DNA from: Microcyclospora pomicola
Lineage: Eukaryota; Ascomycota; Dothideomycetes; Capnodiales
Length of the DNA: 64,000 nt
Assembly (NCBI GenBank): GCA_002786065.1
Contig: NHNY01000002.1
Location: forward strand, 496,001-560,000
Direction of reading: 5' to 3'
The notes below the pieces were generated by a model. That model worked only from the letters and a program-made list of their open reading frames with translations, was not told the DNA's origin and did not search any database. Positions 1 to 11,873 of this stretch are shown piece after piece; within the stretch, counting starts at the first letter, position 1; each line of letters begins with the position of its first letter. Made by a program: the position numbers and the translations under genes.

Positions 1-2
1 CA

Positions 3-311
3 TTGTGGGCAGCCATAATTCAGACACAAGACGCGGAAGTGCTGCATGCGGCGGCCGGCCTGCTGACGCAGCTTAGTCGGTCTTCTATACAAACCCGAGA
101 AGCAATAGCCGGAGACGGAAAGGCCATGGCCGCCCTCGGAAGTTTATGTGATCATTCCACACCGCAGATAAAGCAAGATGGTGTAAAGCTGCTCAAAGCC
201 TTAGGTAGAGACAGCACGGTCAATCAGACGCGTTTCGCTGTCTTGGCGAAGAGAGTGCTGGAATCCATAGCTGCAGAGTCAAATCCGGCAGACGCGTCTA
301 AATTGACATGA
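3..311 (+). CDS. C-terminal end of an armadillo-repeat protein (partial)
   Basis: The reading frame is open at the left edge of the window and stops with TGA at 309-311, so only the last ~102 residues are visible. They consist of amphipathic alpha-helical pairs (for example LHAAAGLLTQLSR and IKQDGVKLLKALGR), as in armadillo/HEAT repeats. Such repeats act as protein-protein interaction scaffolds; a Rap1GDS1/SmgGDS-like protein is one possibility, but too little is present to decide. The first codon seen is TTG and is not taken as a start. The stop lies only 9 bp from the stop of the convergent ARP6 gene, so the two transcripts must overlap in their 3' UTRs. Family call is inference. Confidence 0.55.
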   Translation: MWAAIIQTQDAEVLHAAAGLLTQLSRSSIQTREAIAGDGKAMAALGSLCDHSTPQIKQDGVKLLKALGRDSTVNQTRFAVLAKRVLESIAAESNPADASKLT

Positions 312-320
312 ACTGTCGTT

Positions 321-1803
321 TCATCGTGCGATCTTGCCAGCAAATTTCCTCCTCGTCCACAAGGCACCGTTCTCGAGATACTCTGCCCGTGTCACAACCA
401 AATCTTTCATGAATTGCTCGTTTTGTGCGATCTGGGCGCCGCCATTCCAGGCATTTTGGATGGGATCTGCCGCACGTGCGATGCGGACAAGCAATGATTC
501 ATCCACTACGCTCCGTAAGTCCGCTTCGAGTCTTTCCACGAAGCCCGCAAGTTTCGATGTTCCTCCCACAACGATGATGTTGGCCAGAAACACCTGCTGG
601 AGTCCTTCGGGAAGGGCATTGATTGATTGGAGGATCGTTCCGCATACACCTTCTTGCTCCATACCGATATCACTAGGAGTGAAGAGCAGCTCTGGCACGA
701 CAAACCGTTCGTTACCGATCGTGACAATGTGTTCTTTGGGTCCGCCTCCAAGGTCAAGCACTCGTCTTCGAAGGTTGGCTTTGGGGTCATGTGGCCTGGC
801 AAAGCCGCGTTTGATGGTTTCATAGTCCGGCAAGACATAATCAACGACTACTGTGCTGTCGATTGTCCTCGGGTCTTTGCTGCCACCTTTCCAGACCCTT
901 TCCAGATCGGCGTTGAATGATCGAGAGACGAAGCAGACCTCTTCTTTCATCTCGGTGGCAATCCAGTCTTCGCGGTGAATATCGAAAGTGCGAGATATCA
1001 GTTCTTTGAGCTGATTTGTCAAAGTCTTGCCACCGACTTCCAATCGTCGGCAAGCAGAGTTGATCGGTCGGCCATTGTATACAGGAGTGACTGTTGTGTA
1101 AGAGTGTCCTGCGTCGACTACCAGCGCGCACTCCAATGGAGCGCTTGGCGTACTTGCGGCATTGGATGCAAAAGGCGACGGAGCATATGCATTCAACAGT
1201 GGTGCTAGAGTCTCATCATTAGAATTTGGTCCTCGAAAAAGGGGAAAGACACGAGAAACGGCTATCAGAGCACATAGACTCACCAGTAACACGATACCCG
1301 GTGGCAAACTCGAATTCCTCAAACACCATTTCGTCGGCATTCCGCTGCAGCGCCGCAGGACAATTCGGCGCTTCCGTCCAAAGCAGATTCGTGTCGTGAG
1401 GATCGCACCGCACGCCCAGCCCGTCTTCGACATCTGCGTCGCCAAAGAATGACTTTTCCCAGATGGCCTTTTCGCCTTCCCAGTTCACCACGAACCCCTT
1501 CTCCACGGGCCGTCGAAAAGCGAGCTCGCCATAATCCGCGCACGAATACAGCTCGCTTCCGATGTAAGTAAGCTTGTCACGTTGGGAGCGCGCGATGCAG
1601 TTGGGTATGACGCTACATGTTATGGAGGAAGTCGGGTTCATGTGCGAAACGATGCCAGCTTTGATCGTGTGAGCTCCATTGTCGAGGACGAGAGTTTGCG
1701 GTGCGAATCCAGTGGACGGGGCAGTCTTGGGGTTTGACTTGACCGGCGTGGCTGACTTTGCAGCCGCCAGCGCCGCGACTGTAGAGCCTTTCGGGCGACC
1801 CAT
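321..1803 (-). CDS. ARP6: Actin-related protein 6 (SWR1 chromatin-remodelling subunit)
   Basis: Two exons, 1284-1803 and 321-1204, are split by a 79-bp intron (GTGAGT...CTCTAG with a CTAATGA branch site). They join in phase to encode 467 aa. The protein has the actin fold: an N-terminal phosphate-1-like segment (VLDNGAHTIKAGI), a second nucleotide-binding segment (ALVVDAGHSYTTVTPVYNG) and a C-terminal IIVVGGTSKLAGF segment. Motif order, length and the ENGALWTRRKF ending fit Arp6. Arp6 is known as part of the SWR1 complex that deposits H2A.Z. The start chosen is the ATG at 1803 (MGRPKG); an upstream in-frame ATG at 1890 would add 29 residues. A lysine/proline-rich extension of ~45 residues precedes the actin fold. 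Confidence 0.88.
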
Positions 1804-2128
1804 CGCGTGTACAGTCCTTAGAAAATGGGTAGAACATGACCTTCGAGATGGAGATGAATTCACATGTGAAACGGGAAGTATTCTGTGCACAGACCATCGC
1901 GTCGTGGCTTATCGATTGTCTAATCTTATCGTGCACCAGCCCATCTATGACATTTTTATGATTCAGATCTGCATACAAACGAGACACCACATCGTGCTAC
2001 TTGCGCTCTTGCGATACGCCTGATCTGCAGACTTGATAAGGCCTCTATGAGCAGTGGATGAAGCTTGCTCGACCACGACTTCGCCAAACAAGCGATCCTA
2101 CACCTACCATCATACTTGAATACACCTC
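1804..2128. promoter_or_regulatory. Shared divergent promoter region, ARP6 / GCIP-like gene
   Basis: This 325-bp gap separates the divergent starts of ARP6 (minus strand) and the cyclin-D1-binding-protein-like gene (plus strand). It must hold both promoters. No clear TATA box or known factor site could be picked out by eye. If ARP6 starts at the alternative ATG at 1890, the gap shrinks to 238 bp. Confidence 0.5.
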
Positions 2129-3199
2129 ATGGCGCCATCAGCAACCGACACGAGCGCGCTTGTAGACCTGCTCGACTCCACCCTCGCGCTCCTGACTCAA
2201 TTCGCTACCGCCCTCTCACCAACCGCTCCAACTTCTTCTACGCCTACCCCACCGATCGCGAATCCTCCCTCTCCCCTCCTCGTGCTCCGCGATGCCGCCA
2301 CGCTGCTGAAAGCGCACACCACCAAGCTCTCCCTCCTTACGCTCAACAAACCCTTTACCCCGAGCGCGATCCGCAAGGTGCTGTCGGAGACCTCCGCGAC
2401 ATGTGTCCCGGCGCTGCTGAGCGGGGTGCAGATATGCATGGACGCCGAGAGCGGGTACGGCGAGATGATGGGGCGGGAAAGCGCGGCACGCGTGCGGCGG
2501 GTGCTGGCGGAGCTGGGGATGCTGTTGCGGGAGGTGCGGGGGGTGGCGACGGGGGCTGGGGTGGGCGGAGGTGGACGGCGGGATAGTCTGGCGGCGACGG
2601 GAGTGGTGTGGGCGAGCTGCGATACGGTGGCAGAGCTGGCTACGCTCGGCATCGGTGGGCTGGCGGCGCAGAAGGCGGCTGAATACCGGGATACGGTGCG
2701 GGATGGGATTGAGGAGATGCATGAGTGGGTCGAAGGTGAGGATCTCGAGTCGGAGGGCGGGGATGAATTGCTGGATGAGGAGGACGAGGCGGTGGATGGG
2801 GATCGGGATGGGCTGGATGACTTATTCCATGCGGCGAATCGCATGCCGAAGGATCGGCCGGAGTTGCGGGCGTTGGTGGAGAGAGCGGAGGGGAAGCTGA
2901 AGAAGGTGGTGTTGCTGTACACTGCAGTGATCAAGCGGCGGCTCAAGACATATAAAGGGGTTGGTGCGAGGGTGAGCGAAGTGGATGAATGCATGGAAAG
3001 CCTAAGGCGGATACCTCATCAGGTGGACGAGCTGGCGAGCCTGTTCTACGACCTCGACGAGGAGCAAGCCGCAAAGATGTTAGGGAAGTGCGTCGCGGAG
3101 GCGAAGCGTGCAGGTAGTGCGGTGCGGCTCAATTGGGAAGGCCAGGAGGATGAGTACACCGCATGGCTCAAGAAATGGGAAGACGCCATTGGCGATTGA
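2129..3199 (+). CDS. Cyclin-D1-binding protein 1 (GCIP)-like protein
   Basis: Single-exon gene of 356 aa with its start at the ATG at 2129. The sequence is mostly alpha-helical. An N-terminal helical domain (about residues 10-130) contains the family-like stretch LKAHTTKLSLLTLNKPFTPS. An acidic linker (DLESEGGDELLDEEDEAVD) lies around residues 208-228, followed by a second helical bundle ending in WLKKWEDAIGD. This resembles the Grap2/cyclin-D-interacting protein family (GCIP/CCNDBP1), whose animal members bind D-type cyclins; the fungal role is unknown. The gene is strongly GC-rich, which creates long antisense shadow frames. It is convergent with the CFEM gene 198 bp downstream. Confidence 0.75.
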   Translation: MAPSATDTSALVDLLDSTLALLTQFATALSPTAPTSSTPTPPIANPPSPLLVLRDAATLLKAHTTKLSLLTLNKPFTPSAIRKVLSETSATCVPALLSGVQICMDAESGYGEMMGRESAARVRRVLAELGMLLREVRGVATGAGVGGGGRRDSLAATGVVWASCDTVAELATLGIGGLAAQKAAEYRDTVRDGIEEMHEWVEGEDLESEGGDELLDEEDEAVDGDRDGLDDLFHAANRMPKDRPELRALVERAEGKLKKVVLLYTAVIKRRLKTYKGVGARVSEVDECMESLRRIPHQVDELASLFYDLDEEQAAKMLGKCVAEAKRAGSAVRLNWEGQEDEYTAWLKKWEDAIGD

Positions 3200-3397
3200 G
3201 AACAGTATATGTCCAACATTTGCGATGATATCGTCTCGTCATGGCTCCAGTTAGTCTGGCGCGCACAGTCGTATGTCCTGGGTGATCGTCTCGCCGGAAA
3301 AGAAAATGATGCGACACCGTAGCTCCAACCCCCACCCAAACGCCTTGGCTCCAGACTGTTTAAACATGCTCCGAAGAAGAAAGTCCCATTCTCTGCG

Positions 3398-4008
3398 TCA
3401 CAGCATACACGCCGCCAGGCCCGCCATGCCGAGACAAGCCCCCGCCAGCAGCGGCGCGGCTGTCGGAAACGCCGCCGCGTTGACTATGCTCTCCGTCTTC
3501 TCGTCACTGCCTGACAGATCCGTCGCGGTCGTGGTCGTCGATGACGTTCGACTCGCGCCCTGACATGGGATGGATGTGATGGTCGGGGCGGAGTAGGTCT
3601 GGCTCGACGAGGACAGCGCCTCCTGGCAGATCTTGAGCGTGCCTTGTTCGATTTCTGTCGAGCATCCAAATGTCAGTCAATCATCGTCCGACAAATTTGA
3701 GGATTAGAGTCGCGCAACAGCGTGAACGACTCACTGAACAAATCATCCGAGGTGCAGGTCGAGTCGCACAGACAGAGCAGCACGTTGGTCGTGATGGCTT
3801 GGCGGGCGGTGGTGCACTGGCAGTAGTAGTCGGTCAAGCCGCAGGTGGTGTTCTGGATGGCCGAGACGAAGCAGCCGAGCGCGCAGGACGGAATGTCGCT
3901 GATCTCGCTCGAGCCTTGCGCGCACGCATACGGTATGAGTGCGGCCAGGAGGAGAGAAAGCATGGCGGTTGCGAAGGTGAAGTGGCCGGCGAGCGAGGGA
4001 GGGGCCAT
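3398..4008 (-). CDS. CFEM-domain protein, predicted secreted and GPI-anchored
   Basis: Two exons, 3735-4008 and 3398-3654, are joined across an 80-bp intron (GTGAGT...CGACAG) to encode 176 aa. Residues 1-30 form a signal peptide ending near ALIPYACAQ. The CFEM domain (about residues 35-105) shows SCALGC, a C-x4-D-x2-C-x-C core (CGLTDYYCQC) and later cysteines including KIC from exon 2. The Asp between the third and fourth Cys matches the axial haem ligand known in the Candida CFEM protein Csa2. One cysteine exceeds the usual eight (LLCLC). A Ser/Thr-rich stretch and a hydrophobic tail ending LAACML* indicate GPI anchoring. CFEM proteins act in haem/iron uptake, wall integrity or host interaction; which applies here is unknown. 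Confidence 0.85.
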
Positions 4009-5469
4009 GGTCGTGTTGGAAGATGTGGTGGTGGTGGTGGTGGAAGCCGTGCAATGCGGAGCGGAGTTGTTCGTCCGACGAGTATGCAGGTGGACTCCTC
4101 GATACCGCGGTGAAATGTACAGAAATCGCAACAGGAACAAATCAGTCGTATATGAACCAGAAGCAGATACAGGCCCGCGAACACCGAAATCCAGACTCAA
4201 GACGGGGCGTCGGGATTCCTGGTCGACGAGGTTTGGTACCTGCGCCCATCTGCAGGAGTGGTGGAGCTGCCCGACGCGGATAGCTCGGTCCGGTTCACGA
4301 CGTTCTCGCGTGGGAGGGCGCCAATGGCATTTCTTGCCCCTTTCCCGCGGCGGCCTGATCTCCGCAATGTGCCTGCAGCCAGTCAACGTCGAGCTTCCAA
4401 GGGACATATGTAGATAGGCATCGCCGTTGGACATATCGATTCCAACGATGGAGAACAAGGTCAGTCAGCCACGCGAGCCTAACGTTCGCCAATGGTAGCA
4501 TGCGCATCAGCTTCGATTTCATACAGTAGAATTGCCGATCAGACTCTCGCGATCACATGACGGATTCGGGCCATGATCGCACTGAAGGAAGAATGGGCGG
4601 GATGGCATTTTCTATATCGTGAAGGATCCAGTGCCCAATCCAACACTGTTGCTGGGAAAAGGAAGTTCACCCGTCATCGTCAGCGTTATCGTTGCCATTC
4701 ATCCACCCCTGCCAGCGTACTCGTACAAAGAAAGCAGCGTAGTGGCCACGACGGCTCGCTACTTGGTCAATCCGCTGCCGACGATTGTATTCAACAGAGT
4801 CAAAGCCGAAACAATGGCATTGTCCGGAAAGACTCGCAGATGGTCTTGAAACTGAAACTTTGGGACGTGAGGACGCCTGCTGCCATCGACATCCCACCAT
4901 GCCTTGATAACGATGCCTGTGACATTAATCGTGCACCTCTGCTGCCACGTACGACTTGATGTGGATCTGCCGAGTCTGGTTGTAGTTCTGAATTCTCTTG
5001 GAGTCTGTAAGATACCTTACCTAAGTAGTCCAAGCACTAGGCAGAGGCAACTGTGCTGTATTGGCAGCACTTATCCCAGGCATGTCATTGTTCGTGCAGA
5101 CCCACGACAACGAAGCTAATTGTTCACGATGGTAATGATGTAACTCCTTCATTCGGGATGATCGAAAGTACGCTCTATGTGGTTCGCGGCATCAATACAT
5201 ACAGAGAACGCATGTCCATATCAGAAATTCTAAACGGATGCAGACAAGTAGACAGTGCAAGCGCAAGCAGATATTACAAGTCATTCATCATTGCCTCTTC
5301 AAATCTATTCCTCGTGTCCCCCTCCATCTATCTCAAGGAAGCGTTCTCGCCTCTTAAGGACCTTGCGGTCAAAGTGAATTGCACAGCAATCCGTTCTGCG
5401 CACATTTTCATACTCCCTCTCACTCTCACTTCCACTTTCTTGTCTCCGCCGCATACTTCGATGCTACGA
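4009..5469. other. Intergenic region, CFEM promoter to FAS1 3' end
   Basis: A 1.46-kb region between the CFEM start (minus strand, left) and the FAS1 stop (minus strand, right). The CFEM 5' flank has a short (GGT)n-like run at about 4023-4043. No open frame here has coding-like composition or recognisable similarity. A TACCTTACCTAAG motif lies at about 5013-5025, one of several similar motifs in intergenic DNA of this window. Nothing else was identified. Confidence 0.5.
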
Positions 5470-8400
5470 TCAAGCAGCGACCGTGGTCCTCGGCTCATCC
5501 GCCTCATACTTCTCCCAGTTGGCGAGAATGTTGCCGATCTTGGGTGAGTTCGTCAAGCGGTAGACGTCCTCAAAATACTCCTTGGTGAGCTCGAACGGCT
5601 TCGCAGTGACGTTGGGGATATATTTTCCAACGAGCTTGCTGGGGTCGATGGAAGTCTTGTTGATCTTCTTGAGCAAGAAGGAACGGAAGGGCTTCACACC
5701 CGAGCGCAAAAACGTGGAGTGGAAGGGGACATCGATACCCTTCAGCGGGATGGTTGCGAAGCCACGCTGCAGGTCGATGGGCTTGGGCTTGGCCTCGGTC
5801 TGCTTGGCGCACTCCTTGATGATGTCGACGAGACGAGTCTTGACGTCCTCGATGCTGAGCGTCTGCATCAGCTGCTGGATGTCGATCTTCTGCGCCTTGA
5901 AGTAGTTCAGGACGTTGGTCATGGTGTCGAGGGCGCGGAGGTCACCCGCGCAGACGTATTGCATGTTCTGCACGTTCAGGTTGACAATCTCCAGCAGCCA
6001 GCCGGTCGTCTCGGTGACGTTCTCAACGACGTACTGGAGGGCTTGCTCGTTGAACGTCTTGCCAATGCGGGACGGGTTGACCGCGCACATGGAGTAGTTG
6101 GAGCGGCCGCTGGCGTCGCGCTCGACGGCGACCTGCATGGTGAGACCACGGTAGAACACCACGGACACCAAGCTCTCGATCGGCATGACCTCGGCGAGTG
6201 CGGCGAGGGCGCTGTACTCGCCAAGCGAGTGACCGGCGAAGCTGCTGTCACGCTGCACGAGACCCTTGGACTGCATGTCCTCGAATGAGGCCTTCTCCAT
6301 AAGTGTCAGAGCTGGCTGGGTGAATTGCGTAGCAGACAGCAATCCGGTGGGCGAGCGGTATGTATACGAGCTGGTGTGCTCGGTGATCTCCTTGAAGATC
6401 TTCTCCGACTTGATACTGCCATCCGCGGCCACAGTCTCGAAAGTCATGGACATGTAGTTCTGGCGAATCGCCTTACCACGGGCCCCGCCAAAGTGGATGG
6501 TCAGCTCGTTGGGATTGTTCTTGACAATGTTGGTGATTGCGAAGCCTAAACCAAAACGTTAGCATGAGCTCGGGGGTCATATAATGTATGAACATACCAT
6601 AGTTGTCGAGGAAGTGCTTATCAGCTCTCTCCCAGACTTCCTTTGCGACGGCGCTGCTCTCGTAAAGATCCATGCCCATGCCCTGTTCCTGCGAACCTTG
6701 GCCGGTGAACAGGTAGGACGACACAGGCTGTTCTACCTCCGCCTCACCCAGCAGGACTTTGTCCTCGGTCTCCGCTTTGCTAGCCTCGACCTTGATGATC
6801 TTACGACCGGCGACCATGCCGACGTGCTGTAGCTTGACCTCGATCGTGTCAGCGGGCAGGACCATGCCCACCAGGGAAGCGTGGAAGCTTCGTACACGAC
6901 CAACGTTGTTCTCAGCCGCCCAAGTCTCCACGAGACTTCGCACGGCGGCACTTGAGTACATGCCGTGAGTGATGGTGCCCGGAAGGTTGGCGTACTTCGA
7001 AAAGACGCGAGACACATGGATGGGGTTGTAATCTCCTGAAACACGCGCGTACGTCTCGTTGGACGCAGGAGCCTTCAAGATCAGCGGAGTCTTGCCGCTG
7101 AGTGGGATGGCATTCTCGAAGTTCACGGGCTGGTCGGTAGCTGCTCCATTCCGGCTCAGGTAATCAAGCACCGGGTTACCATATGATGTGCCCGCTTCAT
7201 ACTCCACAGAGGCAATTTGTACGACCTCCTTGGTGGGGAGCTCCAACTCGACCTTACCCTGCGTCTGTACGGATGAGAAGACTGTCTTGTTCTTGTAGCG
7301 CACCAAAGTTTGGAGTTTGAAGATGAGCGTTTGTCCGATGAGATCAACGTCGGAGTCTTCCATCTTGAACCATTCCTTCGACTGGAGGACGGCCAGGTCC
7401 TTAGTGCTGCCGACATGTACCTGCATCGGTGTCTCCTCTTTACGCTGGAACGTGTTTTCGAAGTCGGTGTAAGTGCCGCGGTAGAGGAATTGAGAAGTAA
7501 CCTCCATGACGGGCTGTCCATCACGCGTGATTGTGCCGCAGACTTCGACCATCTTACCAGAGTCTTGGTTGATGACAGCATTGACTTCGGCAGTAGTATC
7601 AAGGACATCTCCCTTCTTGAGTGGCGTAGCACCAGGAATCATGCGGAAGCCGTTGGAAAGATGCACAAGCTTGAGCAGATCGCCATCGATTTTGCGCGGG
7701 AAGATGGGCTTAGTGATCGCCTTCCAGCCGACAACAATTGCAAAGTCCATGGGTGCAAAGACTTCTTTCCCAGGCCGGTCAACGAATGCTTCACCGGTGT
7801 TGCCGACGGCGTGAACGAAATCGTTGATTGCTTCACTCGTGACCGTCGCCCGACCACCATCGAAGCGAGAAGTAACCGGAGCATCGAATGGGCAGGCCTC
7901 ATTACCGAACCAGATCCGGTAGTAGAACTCCTTGATCCGATCGTTGCGAGCTTCCATCACTTCCCGGATGGGAGCATATCCAGTTTCGGGGTGGTACTCG
8001 AACGCCAGTTGTAGTGCTACGGGTTTACCAACAGCGGTGCGCTCTTCGATCATGTGGAATGGAATCTTGCCATTGGAGATCGGGCCGACCTCAATGGTTT
8101 GCACGTATCTGCCACTTTGAGACGGCTCCTTGACGCTAATGACGGTCCTCCGAGGATCATCAGGGTGTGAGATCTCAACCATCATACCGGGAGTCGGCTC
8201 GAAGATTCGAGGCGTCGGGTTGGTCTGGTAACGTTGACCTTGAACAAACACATCTGCGGTGAAGAACGCGTGACGCCAGCTGTGGCTCTTGCCTGCTAGC
8301 AATGACAGCCAGTTCTCGACTGGTGGCAGCGTGGTGCTCGATCCTGCCGACAAACGGTAAATGGTTCTGTCGTTGACTTCCGAGACGGTGAGTCCCTCAA

Positions 8401-11400
8401 CGCTGACATGATCGCTAGCTTCGATGAGCTTGCCACCAAAGTACTCCACGACTGGGATCTTACGCTCGTCCCCGCCGTATAGATCTTTCGTCAAGGCTTG
8501 GATATGTCCCTGGTGTACACCCTCAAGGATGTCTTTGATGGGTTCATCGACAATCTTGGAATATTTCACCGCCATGGGTCCTTGGAGGATAGCCACTCTG
8601 CCGACATCTTGATCGACAACAGCCTCGAGATCCTCCGACTGCCAAAGCGAATCCTTCTTGAAAAAGAACTCAAATGTGTCGTCAAGGCAAGGTACGAAGG
8701 GTACTGGCTTCTGTCCACGACGTTGACATAGCATGAGGAAGTGTTGGCAATCTTGAGCGTTGATGAGTTGCTTGTCAGCCTCGGGGTACGTGTCGAGCAC
8801 TTTGATGACCGTATCGAAAGGCGAATCAAGCTCGCTGTAGTTTTGGATGATCGAACCGGCACCGTCTTTAGGAGTGAAGCGCTCTTCGAGACGTCGGATG
8901 AAGTCGCCCGTCAAACGCGCCAACGAAGGATCGATCCAACGCTTCTCATGCTTGACATACATGAGATCAACCATGCGGCGGACAACCTCACCGTAGGTCA
9001 TGTCTTCGAGGTCGACACACTCGCCGGCCTTGTTGCGACCGAACCACGGCTTCTGGAAGTCGTCATTGAGCTTCTGGATGATGTAGTCGCGGTTCTTCTT
9101 CAGCTCGGGTACGCGCTTCGCTTTGTCAAGGTTGAAGATCTTCTGGTCCATCTCTGCCCAGAATTTCACGCCGCGAGTTGCGAGCTTGTGGATCGGTTCG
9201 CCCATCTCGGAACGGACGGTGATGACACCTCCAGCTGGACCTTTGTACGTCTTCTCCCAGTCGTGATCTTCAAGACCTTCCGCATCGACGATCGCTTGCT
9301 TGGCGGCCTTTGAGGTGTGTGCTTCCTTCGCAACCATGACACGGCTGCCGAAGAGAACACCATCGAATGGCATCGGAGGGTAGCCGTACTTGTTTGCCCA
9401 CGAACCGTTGAGGTATAGGTATGTGTCTTCCGCACCACCGAAACCGGAACCAGCGATGAGGACGAGGTTGGCGCATCGTCGAATTCTGCCATACATCGAT
9501 AGGATGGGTTGATGGAAATCTTCAAACGAGTGATGTCCTCCTCCACGTCCACCGGTCCATTGCATCATGACGGGGAAGTCAGGATTGGCTCTGGCGATGT
9601 TGATGACAGCCTGGATAGCTTCGCTTGATCCCGGCTTGAAACCGATGTGCTTGATGCCCAAGGTTTCGATGTATTCGTTGGCCACCTCGATCGAAGGGAC
9701 ACCAGCACCAATAGTCAGACCTTCGATGGGAACACCTTCCGCGCGTAGTCTGCCGATGAGTGGAATCTGCCATGCCATCGCACGGGGGTTGACATAGATG
9801 AGATTGATGGTGATACCACGGCCAGCGGGAATGACCTTCTCAATCTTCGCAATCGCCTCGGTCATGGATTTATCGCCGAAGTATCCACCACCAGCAAGCT
9901 CAATCTCGTAGCCAGCGTTGATGGTAGCTGCCACGAAATCCCACGCCACGGTGCACGGTGTCATACCAGCAACCATGACCGGGGGCAAGCCCAGCAGTCT
10001 GCTCATCTTGGTGTCCACGAACGTTTGACCCACCGAAGTCTTGACCAACTTGGGCCCATGCTCTTTCACCCAATCGACAGCATACTTCACGGCATGCTCG
10101 GCGTCTCGGTCGAAGATTTCTGGCTTGTAGCCGACTTCAACGTTCGTGCCGTCGATGGTACCGGCAAGGATGACTCGAACGCCAGTGCCTTCCTTGTTGC
10201 GGTTTGTCAAAGGTCCCAGACCAGAAATGCCACCAGGTCCAAAATCCAGGATGTGTGTGGCATCTGGCATGACGGTCGCCTTCTCCCAATTCACGGGATC
10301 TCTGCAGATCATGCGGACCAGCGACGGGACGACATTTGCACTTCCTTCATCGCGAAGGTCGGCGCCTGATGCAGTGTCGTAGACCGGGATTCCAAGCTCT
10401 TCAGCGGATATGTGAACATCTTTCAGGTCTTCTTGCAGATGGTGGATTGCCTCGCTTAGATAAGGGCTGTGGAACGGAGCAGTGATGGGCAGAAATCTGT
10501 TGACGAAGCGCACCTTGCGCTCAGTGAAAGGAACACGAGTCTGATCTAGGCCTGTGGGGGCTTTGACTTTGCGTAGTTGCAAATTCAGACCATACAAAGA
10601 CATCGGAGGTCCCGCAACCACGAAATTTCTTGCGCTGTTGATTAATGAGATTCCAATGTGTCGGTCTGATGGGAGATGTTGGTTCGTGATGTCGATGTGT
10701 CTTTGCACCGCGTCTTGAGGGAGATCCCGGATGGTAAGCATAGGCGTGGGCGAACCCTCGCCAGCATCTATCGAGTCCTGGAGCACATTGGGAGCAAGCG
10801 AGGTTCGGGGGTAGGCTTGCTGGCTGCGAGCACCAATCCAGAACAGGATGTTGAGCGCTTTCCTCGCACTCTTGTCGAACGTCTCCCAATTTGATGAAGC
10901 TGCGATTGCTGCCGCGGTCACCACACCTTGGGAGTGTCCGGTCGCACCAGAAAAGCGATCTCGGACGTGGCCAGGGTGGGTCCCCAAGACTCTGCAGGTC
11001 ACCACGTAATGGGCAAGCTGGGTGAGTCCGATCAATGGAAAGCTGACCGGAGCAGAGACCAAATAATCGAGATCTGGCGTTGCGTCGGCGTTGTTCAACC
11101 ATCGCATGATGTCGAGGCCTTTCGCATACAGCTTCTCTGCTCGAGGGTCTCTGGATAGGTTTTGCAGATGGCCTGCTGCGGTGGAGATGAAGTCCTCGAC
11201 CAAAGACGGGTATGTGTTGTAGACCTCCCGAAGCTCGTCAAAGTACTCCTCGATGTTGCCCTGTCCTCCGAACACGGCGTAGATGTAGGCATTCTCGTCG
11301 GCCGCTTCGCGTAGGAGAGCGGATTCGTGAGCGCGGATCGGTCGGTTGACGGCGGCACGAGCAGCATAGTATGATCGGACCGTGATCAACTTCTTCTCGC

Positions 11401-11873
11401 TAATGCCTGGTAATGTGGCTGCAATGGCATGTACCTCATTCCCCCGCAGGAAAGCTCTTTCGAACTCTTGCACAACCAACTTGAGGACTTCATCGTATGA
11501 GCCTGGATCGTCGCCCTCGTCCACCTCTCGAGCAATGAAACCAAGATATCTTGCCACCAGCTCGGTGACTGATGACGGCTCCTCATCGAGAGCAAGCTCG
11601 TCTGTGGGTTCGGGGAGGGTTGCGAGGAAGGTGGTCTTGAGTTGTGAAGCATTGAAGTGAAAAGCCGTGGGTATCAAGAAGGTGTATTCGAGGGTGCCAT
11701 GACTGAGGGTCAATGGTCGAGAGACGGCTTGGGATCTGCGGAGGCGTTAGGAAGTCGTAGATGGAGGGGAATGTTGTTTGGACTGACCGTGGAGTCGTCA
11801 CTCCGGTCTGGGCGCCGGATGGGCCGTACATCTTGCTGGAGCTGCGACGTACAAACTCTGGTCGTTCAGTCAT
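5470..11873 (-). CDS. FAS1: Fatty acid synthase subunit beta
   Basis: Three exons (11788-11873, 6598-11735, 5470-6545) with two 52-bp introns join in phase to encode 2099 aa, close to other fungal FAS beta subunits. Domain order is canonical. Acetyltransferase: FGGQGN near residue 184, active-site Ser in GATGHSQG near residue 297, His in TAPFHSP near 451. FMN enoyl reductase: [13 protein letters not shown] from about 615 and [10 protein letters not shown] near 760. Dehydratase hot-dog: DYNPIH and [10 protein letters not shown] near 1599-1620. Malonyl/palmitoyl transferase: [15 protein letters not shown] near 1705 and the Ser in [12 protein letters not shown] near 1847. All catalytic motifs look intact. 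With FAS2 it forms the cytosolic alpha6-beta6 complex making C16/C18 acyl-CoA. The ATG at 11873 follows the divergent promoter shared with FAS2. Confidence 0.97.

Noticed and set aside
2197-2994. 265-residue minus-strand open frame over the GCIP-like gene
   Set aside because: Low-complexity Ser/Arg/Pro product caused by high GC third positions of the real plus-strand gene.
3845-4417. 190-residue plus-strand open frame opposite the CFEM exon
   Set aside because: Overlaps the CFEM signal peptide and domain on the other strand; composition not protein-like.
7310-8014. 234-residue plus-strand open frame in FAS1
   Set aside because: Antisense to catalytic FAS1 sequence; no independent evidence.
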